Shown piece after piece: positions 55,791 through 64,000 of a DNA stretch of 64,000 nucleotides. A model generated the notes under the pieces. The model was not told where the DNA came from, did no database searches, and saw nothing but the letters and a program-made list of their open reading frames with translations. This DNA is from Chiua virens. Lineage: Eukaryota; Basidiomycota; Agaricomycetes; Boletales; Boletaceae. The first letter of the stretch is position 1, and the number at the start of each line of letters is the position of its first letter. Both the position numbers and the translations under genes were made by a program. The stretch is from NCBI GenBank assembly GCA_019787685.1, contig JAHNUO010000001.1, forward strand, positions 1,798,001 through 1,862,000, given 5' to 3'.

Positions 55791-56255
55791 GGGGTGTACG
55801 AGTGGGAGACAAAGAAATGGATAAGGGGAGTAATTTATAAGGGTAAGATGGCCTGCCCTTTACCAGGGGGAGAAGTAAATTGGAAGGGGAGGAGGAGGAG
55901 GAGGAGAGGGGTCGGGATGGATGGGAGAGAGAGAGAGCCCTTTTGAGGGAAAGGTCACGACTGGCGGGCGTGGGTGTGACCACTATAATTGGCGGGTGCG
56001 GTGCGATCCCGACAACATAAATGGCCATTTCGACCCCCGCGCCAGTCGTACAACGTGTTTCGACGACAAGCCATTCACTTCTTTTTTCGGAAATCTTCTG
56101 ACATAATTTGTCCACTTTCAGGTAAATATCACCACCTTTAACACATAATCCCGCCCCTCCAGGCCCAGATTCGCGCAAATTCACTCCCTCCGCCCTTGAC
56201 AACGTCTAGGCGCCACAAGCGCACGTGACATTATCGTCAACTCTCATTATCGCCA
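55791..56255. promoter_or_regulatory. Divergent promoter between the hypothetical gene (-) and eIF2B-alpha (+)
   Basis: 465 bp. It includes a purine-rich (gga)n tract at 55880-55912 and a gagagaga run at 55926-55936. No gene is seen. Confidence 0.4.
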
Positions 56256-57635
56256 ATGCAGCACAAGGAACAGTCCGAGTTTGACATATGGGCTACATAC
56301 CAGTCCTTTCTCGCAAACAAAGAGGTTCGTCATCCCATCAAGTTATCCCCTTGTCTTAATACCATCCTTCTAGTTCTCTACCCCGCTTGCCGCGATCTTG
56401 ACCCTCACCGAACTCGTGGAGAGATCCGATGGTATCCTCTCATCGATCCGACTCACTATGACATAGATAACCCTTCTCCTCAGCCGGTACCATGTTCGAG
56501 CTCGTCAAAGCCCTCAACGACGGCGCTAGAGTCTTGAGTCAGCGTTCACCCAACCCCATCAGTCTCAATGCCGGCTGCGAGCTCTTCATCGCCTTCGTCA
56601 CCCTCTCCCCTCATGATTCCGACGTGAGTCATTCCGATCCGAACGCGCATCGCCCACATCACCATGTATCCTCCAAAGAGTTTCTCCGATCTCAAACGAG
56701 AGCTTGTAAAGCAAGGCCAAAAATACGCCACAGAAGCCCTTACCTATCGCGAAAAAATAGCTGATCTAGCCCTCGGATTCATCAAGGATGATTCAATCGT
56801 GAGGCTGTCCGCGTGTTTCACCACCTCCATTCCACTTACCCCATCCACAAGATCCTCACCCATTCTTATTCGAGGGTCGTCATGAAAACCCTCCTCCGTG
56901 CACACAAGAAGAAGCGCATTTCAGTCTATGTCACAGAAGCAAGACCTCGTGGCCTTGGGTTAGTTCTTCCCATCATCTCGGCCCTGAATTCTCCATGTTA
57001 TGTACTCATTCCTCGCCTCAGTCTCAGAACCTATGATGAACTAACCGCAGCCGGAATTCCTTGCACTGTCGTACTCGACTCAGCTGTATCATACGTCATG
57101 GATAAAGTCAATTTCGTTCTAGTTGGTTCGGAAGCCGTGGTGGAGAGTGGTGGTTTGATTAATGCTGTTGGCAGCAATCAAATAGCCATCATCGCGAAAG
57201 CTGCCAATATTCCATTTTACGCCCTCGCAGAGAGGTTCGTTCCGTGATTCTCGCTATGGCTCGTGTTAACGCCACGTTATTTGTCCCCTAAAGCTACAAG
57301 TTTCACCGTCTATTTCCGCTATCACAGTACGATCTTCCAACCCATAATCCCAACATCCTTGCTTTCCCTCTGCCGTCTCCTTCTACAACCAGCTCATCAA
57401 CCACAACGACCGACGAATGTAAAGCATCATCTGAAGAGCCAAGGACGTTGACGCAGGTGCAGATCGCGTGCCATCCGGATGTGGATTACACAAGGTGATA
57501 ATCAAACCCTCCACTGCGTGTCGTTTTTTTTTAATCTCACGCAGGCCTGATCTCATTACACTTGTCTTCTCTGACGTCGGTAGTCTTACCCCTGAAGGAG
57601 TCAGCCAGTACCTTGTCGGGATGTTTGCGGGATGA
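56256..57635 (+). CDS. gcn3: Translation initiation factor eIF2B subunit alpha (GCN3)
   Basis: ATG 56256 gives MQHKEQSEFDIWATYQSFLA. Introns separate FSTPLAAILTLTELVERSDA, GTMFELVKALNDGARVLSQR, SFSDLKRELVKQGQKYATEA, LTYREKIADLALGFIKDDS, ILTHSYSRVVMKTLLRAHKK and KRISVYVTEARPRGLG. Then come LTAAGIPCTVVLDSAVSYVM, DKVNFVLVGSEAVVESGGLI, NAVGSNQIAIIAKAANIPFY and YKFHRLFPLSQYDLPTHNP. The C-terminus is PDLITLVFSDVGSLTPEGVS, ending YLVGMFAG. It is the regulatory alpha subunit of the eIF2B exchange factor, which senses phosphorylated eIF2 under amino-acid starvation. An insert (STTSSSTTTTDECKASSEEP) before the last block is longer than in yeast. Intact; stop 57633-57635. Confidence 0.92.
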
Positions 57636-60188
57636 CCGCGTTCCATTCCGGTATCTCGCAGACTTGTCTAACATCAATTATATTGAATGTATTTTGGGTA
57701 CTTACTATTTGATAACCTTTCTCAATAGAGATCAGCCGGGAACATACTTTGCGGAATTTTCGCTTACTGATGCAGTTGATCGAGCGAACCCAATGGATAA
57801 CTAACAAGTTGTCATTCCCTGAGCGGCGCCTCAAAACAACACAGACATGCGTCTTCCTGCGGGTAAACCCAAGAAGCATGAAGAGCCCAGAACTGTGGCT
57901 CATCAACTGATCAGACTTCGATAAATGGTGCATTCTGCCCTGCGAAACGTGATTTTCGAGATTAACCGCGAAATCGGTGCGAGTATAACAAGCGAAGCGC
58001 TGACAACATCCACCGTTCATCTTGGAACTCCAGTCCAGGATGACCAGAATACCTCGAGGCTTCACCACACAAGCAAAGCACTGCACTCGTCCCTGGAGGT
58101 TCATTCCGCTCCGACACGGCCCTGGGGGATGTCAGCAGAAATTACGGTGGAGATTAAATCACTATCACAAGTCAGCTGTAAAGACCATCGGTAGTCCGTC
58201 CCGGCATTAAAGGTATGAAAACGACATTGGAACAATACCGTCGTTGCGGGTTCCGATAGGATCATTTCACCATGCTAGCCACCCCCTCTTGGCCGCAGTG
58301 CATTTTCAGTCGGGTCTATCCGCAGGAAGATTGTTCTTGCTCTTTTGGTTTAAACTTTTTAGCAAACAACCCCACTAAAGGAGCGGTGCAATTTGTTTTC
58401 CTTATGCCTCAATTGTACAATACTGAGCATTGCGTCCGCCGATAGACTGAGCGAAAATAGCTGGCCCGAGGAGCACCGGACGGATTCCTCGTGTAACACT
58501 GTCACACCGCGACCAGATGGATTCAGCGATTATCCAAGAGGAACAAAACGAAGCGATACCTAATCAGTGACGCACAGGTTTAATATCGCGACGATCTGAC
58601 CTGTCTACTTCTTCTGCCTCTCCCCCACATTTAAAATGCGTCTGGGTGACGGGTAGTCTCTCACCTCGCAGAATCCCCACCACGATCCCCCTTCAATATG
58701 TGCCACTGGAGAAGGTCTGTTGGTCCTCATCCGATGATCGTTTGAGACCCTGCTGACCCTCTGAACTACGTTCGGAATAGAGTGCAGAATACTTACAGGC
58801 GCTGTGGGCACATCTATGACCTGGTTTGCCTATTGTCTTCTTCCTCGCATCGCTAGCATCTTGACCACAGGCCCACACAGCCCGACCAAATGGTTGGTCA
58901 CGTTCGTCCAGGATGGCGAGCGTCACTAATCAGCGACTAGATCCAATGTGACAATCCACTTTGCAAGTTCAGCTCGACCCATCCAAGTGTCTGTTCTGCG
59001 TGCACCGACACGTGTTGGCAATAGTGAGGACCTAATGCAGAAGCGTTGAGACGGCGAACTGACTTCAGGTTCAGCCGTCAGTTTCCACAGCAGTACAGTG
59101 AGTTCACAGCCGAGGTTAACGACGTCACAGAGCCCTGATGAACGCGCGACACGCAGATCCCAAGATAGAGTCCTTTTGTCCACCGTGCGTGGAGAAGGGA
59201 GAAGTTTAGAAAGGTCATTGGTCAGCGGTGATGATGAGATAGCATGTCATTCTCAGTTGAGATCGTTAACCAACCATGATGTGACTGGCGATTGAGATAT
59301 ATATGTGTTGAACCCAGACTTTATACCATCATCGAAGGAAAGATATCGCGCGGCGATGTTCAGCGGCGAGAATGAATTGCAGGTGGCATCTGGACCTGTA
59401 AGCGAGCTTGAAAAAAAGGGGAAGGAGGGAAAGGAAACCCGCGAAAGGAATACGCGCTCAAATTTTGTCATCGTGGTGTAATTATTTCGTAAAACTCAGC
59501 TCACCAGACGGACGGAACAATGAAAAGATGCCGCGCTCATAGGCCGTGGACCGCTGGGTTGGATGAATTGGCAATTTTTATCAGGTGGTGGTGCCATCGG
59601 CAGTCTTCAATTCCCTTTGCGAAAATATATCTCAGACGGGTGAAAAAAAAAAGACCACGAGGGTATGGGTCGTAAAATAGAAGAACAATGACGCCTCCTA
59701 TGGCACTCGAAACCCACGTTTCTCAGTATTCTCGACATCATCTTGAGATTTGACCGTGGTTCAGGCTCGCGGTTCAGAGCAATTTACACATGTCTGTGGG
59801 GCACGCGACGAGATAATGCTCACCGTCTGATACTTGTGAATTCGGAGTGCACGAGGCAACTTCGTATCGAAATGAAAGATCAGATCCGCGGGGGTAAGTT
59901 AACATCCGCAGACCACAACTGAAAGGCTCCGCCCCCTTCGGTCTGGGCTGACTACCGCGACTCTGGCCATGATGGCAAATGTGAGTAAGAGGTGTGCCGA
60001 GACAAACCATGCGGATACGGACCAAATGATAGTCTTGTGTTTGAGAGTGCTAGGGAGAAGTAGGTCCGCACGGATTATAGGTTGGTTGATTGGAAAATCA
60101 AGCCTGGGGACAAACTACATACTCGTTACGTGATCATTGGGTGGCGTCGGTTCTTCAACTTCTTGGATCTTACCGTCTGCTCATTATC
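57636..60188. other. Long intergenic region with no supported gene
   Basis: 2.55 kb between eIF2B-alpha and the cyclin gene, both plus strand. The longest open frame (minus, 57601-58104) overlaps the eIF2B end and has no domain. Others are short and unsupported. No inverted repeats or tRNA-like folds were found by eye. Confidence 0.5.
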
Positions 60189-61354
60189 ATGGGAGCGCCT
60201 CCCAACAAGTACTCCGTCTCTCCGCAGTGGTTGTTTCCTATCGATGCTCTTCGATTCACTCCAAGTGTCGCCACATCCGGTTACTCCGTCGGAAAGGAAC
60301 TCTATGATCGTGCCAGGGGTGTTGAGTTCTTGTTTCGGTTGGGTTCTTCCCTCGGACTGTTAGGAATCCTTGTCGTATTCTCCTTGCATTTGCAATCTTA
60401 TTTTCTTCTCGCGCCACCGTATACAGGCCTTCCTCTGCAATGTTCACTGCCGCAACTTGGTTTCATCGCTTTTTCATGAGGTTCTCTATGGAAGATCATC
60501 ACAGACAAGTGGTTACCCCACCTCCTTCATTGCTCATAAATTCAGACTTATTCTGGTAGGATGTTGCTGCTGCATGCATATTTTTGGCAACGAAGACTGA
60601 GGAATGTGGCAGAAAGCTACGTGACGTTGCAAGGGTGTGCCAGTCCAAGATAACCGGGACCGATGTCTCGCATATACCCGCCGAGAGTGTGGCAAGTATG
60701 CTTGCCCGTTATGGTCACTGAAACTTCTTATAGGTTTATCAGGAGGTCGAGCAGCAGCAGACAGCGATCCTACTTACTGAAGAAGCCCTTCTTGAAGCGC
60801 TCTGTTTTGACTTCGTGACAACCAGCCCCCACGTAATTTTGGTGGATCTTTTTGACACGCAGCGAGCAAGTACTCGAGTTCAAGATTATGCATGGAGCCT
60901 GGCTCATGATTCGTAAGTTCCATCTCATTAATCGTGGGTACACAGCCCATCACGCTCAGCAGATACCGGACGCCACTCTGCACTTGTTTTCCGCCCCACA
61001 TCATCGCAGCTGCATGCTTCATTTTGGCGCAACATGTAGCCGATGGACCTCATTCTCCTTCGCTAAACGCTCGGATATCCGCATCTCCGCCATCTGCCTC
61101 GCTTCCGACGCCTCCGTCACACAAACCCGGATCCCCAGATGCTTCTCGTTTCGCCGTCGACTACTTCGGGTTCTCTGAATCAGAACTACAGAATTTAGCA
61201 GGTCAGCATATCACCTCCTAGCTCGACTCCGTGGGCTCAGGCCAACTATCTAGATGCCCTCAGCATAATGCTGGAGTTTTACTCAGCTCAGGATGCACAG
61301 ACTGCCCTACACGTCTCCTCGCTTGCATCGGTCAGTTCTATCAGGAATGCCTGA
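60189..61354 (+). CDS. Cyclin of the K/L/Ctk2 (transcriptional CDK) class
   Basis: ATG 60189 gives MGAPPNKYSVSPQWLFPIDA. The cyclin box follows: LYDRARGVEFLFRLGSSLGL, then after introns PSSAMFTAATWFHRFFMRFS, MEDHHRQ and DVAAACIFLATKTEECGRKL. RDVARVCQSKITGTDVS, EVEQQQTAILLTEEALLEAL and CFDFVTTSPHVILVDLFDTQ come next. The second fold reads VQDYAWSLAHDSYRTPLCTC and FPPHIIAAACFILAQHVADG. The tail FAVDYFGFSESELQNLADAL ends at the stop 61352-61354. This type of cyclin pairs with CDK9/CDK12/Ctk1-like kinases that phosphorylate RNA polymerase II. One donor (near 60689-60693) is ambiguous: GT at 60689 or GC at 60692 would differ by one Val. The reading frame is otherwise intact. Confidence 0.88.
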
Positions 61355-63060
61355 CTCCCTTTCTGATCGCGAGTAGATCACCCCGCCAGTACACTCATCG
61401 CGGCCGAAACTGTATGAACCGTTCTCGCAATTACTCCCCACAGCCCCTGTGGTAGTAAACAACAGCAACTTGACGCCAGAGTCATTTCACGGGAGTACAT
61501 CTCCTTCAACACACCCACCCAGGCACATGTCGCGAAAACGGTAGTGGAGGTACAACATAAAGCGCACCGGCTTGATCTGAGTTGAATCATCTACACCGTG
61601 ACAATACGAGGCGTGTAATGTGACGGTTTCTGTTGGAGATATGTTGATCTCGAGGACGTTCCGTGGTCAGACATCATGATGGAGTCCTTACATTCCCAAC
61701 TGGCGTGGTATAAATCCTGTAGACACTAGTCGATCTTTACTTTTTGTCTTGATGAGTCGGTCTGTAACTCTAGCTTAGCCAGGCAGTGACTGGCATGTGA
61801 CTACTCCCTCCCTGTCCTAGGTAAGTAATGCAGAGCCGAGGGCTTCAGGCTAGTAAGATTTCACAAATACCAAGTTTGAATTCTGCCAAATTTCATAGAA
61901 GGAAGAATATCCCGTATTTCAAGAGTGGATGATACTGTAGAGCATATCCATTGAAAATCAAGGAATTGCGGGGTCTACAGTAAAATGAAATTTGCATTTG
62001 CAATGCCCTTAGAAATGTCTCCGTGCATTGATCCCGAAGGATGTTTATACTTGTTTGTGCTACTGCGTCAGCGCCGCTACTTGGTGACGTGCACGCGACA
62101 GTTTAACTCGCATGGAGACTGCTGGTGGTAGAACTGCACAATGGTGCGGTGGTTGATCTAGGTTTGCTAGTATGGTTTCTCACATCGGTCGAACTCTCGC
62201 ACCGGGTATGTACCCGGATTGCGAGGGCTCGAGAGATGTGCTTTTTCGAAATTGTACGGAAACCTAGGCAGCCTCTCCAGTGAGTCCCAGTTCTCCAAGG
62301 CGTTCCTCAAGGCCTTGTGCGCCTCATGCTCCTCGCAATCCTCCGATCAGCTACCCCGTACCCATTACGAGACACAAATTTGTGTTCTCTTCAAGTTGCC
62401 TCTTTCTGTACAAAGCTGATACCCTATTTTGTCACGTAGAATTCCAGACTGTTATGTGGTGCTATCACAGTTTCCGTCCACCCCACTTGATCCTTTCAAA
62501 CAACCAAAATGATCGTGCAGCACGCTAAGCGATGCTCGTGGGATGACGGATCGCCGACGAAACCCACCTTTGCACCCTTCTTTGTGGCGTCCTTGGTACT
62601 ACCTGATGTAGCCGAAGTTTTTCATCATAGTGTCCCTTCCTTCGATTGAGAGCTCTTGTCATTACAGGGCGAAAGTCTGTTCCTGCTCGACTCCGTTTAC
62701 GATCGTTACATCCTAATCATCTTCTAAAGGTCATCCACTCAGCTGCACACCGATCTCGACTCTGGAGAGCGAAAATGGGCCCTCGTGTGTTTAATCATGG
62801 TTCTCGGAGCTTAGTCCTAACCCACTCGCGGTTTCGTCGCAGGTTCTTGGAGCTCGCATCAATCACACGACCATGTTGATCAACCCGGTAGAGGCCGCAA
62901 ATTCCAATCATGCTCGTTTACGTATTTGCGTGAATGTGACGACTTCACCGCCTCCCGCGCGCTGAAGGGCACAGGCATGAACGTGTGGGACTATGAATTA
63001 TATTTCCAAGCTCAATCGTCTGTGCGGTCAGAATCATAATGTTTATAATAAGTCGTTACA
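61355..63060. other. Intergenic region with no supported gene
   Basis: 1.7 kb between convergent genes (cyclin + and membrane protein -). Several open frames around 62160-62880 overlap in different plus-strand frames. A few hydrophobic stretches suggest a decayed or fast-evolving gene, but I cannot build a continuous frame. Confidence 0.45.
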
Positions 63061-64000
63061 CTAGGAACAGAAAATGCTATCTTGGAATACACGGCATCCA
63101 CTCTCATCAAGTGCCCAAAACTGCGAGCGCTTCGCCAGGCTTTTCACGAGAAATGTCAGCGTGGAGTTAGCAACCAACAGTTGACCGTGATGCACCGACT
63201 CGGAGGGTATTTCAGGAACGACGAACCCACCCGAATAGCCCATTGCTGATATGAGCCAGAAGGCAAGGACTTCCAGGATCGTCGGCGTATAAGAGTCAAA
63301 CGCATAGATGGGAGACACAAACGAGGCACTCCAACCTTGAATCACACGTCAATACGAGATAGTAACAAATACTCCAGAAACTCGGGGAAATGCTCACCAG
63401 CAGAGAATACGCCAAAAGTCCAATGAGTATAAGTGGTGACGATGAACCATGGACAATCACTCGATATGCAAGTATCCCAAATCTTTCCAACCGGTCAGCA
63501 TCATCCTGTCGATACATTTGCCGAGTAATTGAGTACCTTACTCCAGAGCCACTCCTTGTCCTGGAAAGTATTGTGTTCCTCATAGCTCAATGAATTTAAC
63601 GAGGAACGATCAGGAAACTAGAAACTATTAGTCCTCGACAATTTCTTGGAATGCGTAGCTACATACCGATTGCCCACGAGCAAATTCTTGTAGATCCTTT
63701 GCGGGTAGCACCCATGGCGGCATTAAGAACAAACATAACGCATGTTGCGTGAATGTCGGTTTCGCTCGGTCAGTTTGGACGTGAGAGCACGTCAATGTTT
63801 TCAAGACGGGTCCCTCCTCGCAGGGAAGAAACTTCCAAGAGTTTGAATCCGGGTACAGGAGATTCAAAATGCGGCGAATACTTTCTAGGGGAAACATATC
63901 AAACCAAACAAACACACTTCGAACCTGGGTTAGACAACGTGCGTCCAAACGAATGGTTATACCGTACCGCTCAATGTCTTCGGCGCGTGCAAGTGGTAAA
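63061..64000 (-). CDS. Basidiomycete-type conserved hypothetical membrane protein, 5' partial
   Basis: The minus-strand frame is open to the window edge. It contains AEDIERYGITIRLDARCLTQ, WFDMFPLESIRRILNLLYPD, SNSWKFLPCEEGPVLKTLTC and HALCLFLMPPWVLPAKDLQE. Introns join EEHNTFQDKEWLWSK to ADRLERFGILAYRVIVHGSS, SPLILIGLLAYSLL (hydrophobic) and GWSASFVSPIYAFDSYTPTI. LEVLAFWLISAMGYSGGFVV follows. The end is DESGCRVFQDSIFCS, stop near 63061. Two hydrophobic stretches could be membrane spans. The pattern FP(L/F)xxxRRIxxxLxPD, MPPWxLxxxDLxxF and FVSPxxxxDSxxPTxLE resembles a family common in Agaricomycetes whose function is not known to me. The N-terminus lies outside the window. Confidence 0.6.

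Noticed and set aside
57601..58104. 167-codon minus-strand open frame after eIF2B-alpha
   Set aside because: It overlaps the end of a certain gene, has no domain and no splice structure.

Overview
This is nuclear DNA of a filamentous fungus, most likely an Agaricomycete (Basidiomycota). Genes are split by many very short introns (about 48-60 nt), lie head-to-head or tail-to-tail with little space, and encode typical fungal housekeeping proteins. I cannot name the genus. There is no sign of a bacterial, viral or organellar segment.

Layout. 1-7.1 kb (+): end of a KilA-N/APSES-like regulator, a JSN1/PUF2-type RRM+Pumilio protein, and a small protein with an N-myristoylation motif. 7.1-16.8 kb: GID2/RMD5 E3 ligase (-), NSA1/WDR74 ribosome-assembly WD40 protein (+), pirin (-), an orphan small protein (+), an amino-acid permease (-) and a peroxisomal enoyl-CoA isomerase (-). 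A 729-bp non-autonomous TIR element (pogo/Fot1-like MITE) lies at 16.95-17.68 kb. 17.8-25.1 kb: SmgGDS/Bem4-like ARM protein (-), OTU deubiquitinase (+), beta-adaptin (-). 25.1-27.8 kb holds no gene I can support. 27.8-40.9 kb: inner-nuclear-membrane protein Src1/Heh2 (+), ESCRT-I Vps23/TSG101 (-), TEA-domain regulator (+), NOC3 (-), APC5 (+). 41-51.4 kb: a very large XMAP215/Stu2 TOG protein (+) and a glycerol-3-phosphate acyltransferase (+). 51.7-57.6 kb: a small unknown protein (-), methionine aminopeptidase 1 (-), a hypothetical protein (-), eIF2B-alpha (+). 57.6-60.2 kb is empty, then a cyclin of the K/L/Ctk2 type (+), another empty 1.7 kb, and a basidiomycete-type membrane protein cut by the window end (-).

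The genes do not form one pathway; neighbours are unrelated housekeeping functions, as is usual in fungi. Divergent pairs probably share promoters (ARM protein/OTU, TSG101/TEA, NOC3/APC5).

The most interesting signals are in gene structure, not gene content. The MAP1 gene requires a 2-nt microexon inside its zinc finger. Two genes (pirin, APC5) use 12-nt microexons. Three introns appear to be GC-AG. At least seven single-base frameshifts interrupt otherwise well-conserved proteins (GID2 x2, NSA1, ECI, SRC1 x2, STU2), which means either consensus errors or real decay; this has to be settled before using the predicted proteins. I reconstructed all exon joins by hand from reading frame, splice sites and family conservation; they are inference unless supported by RNA.
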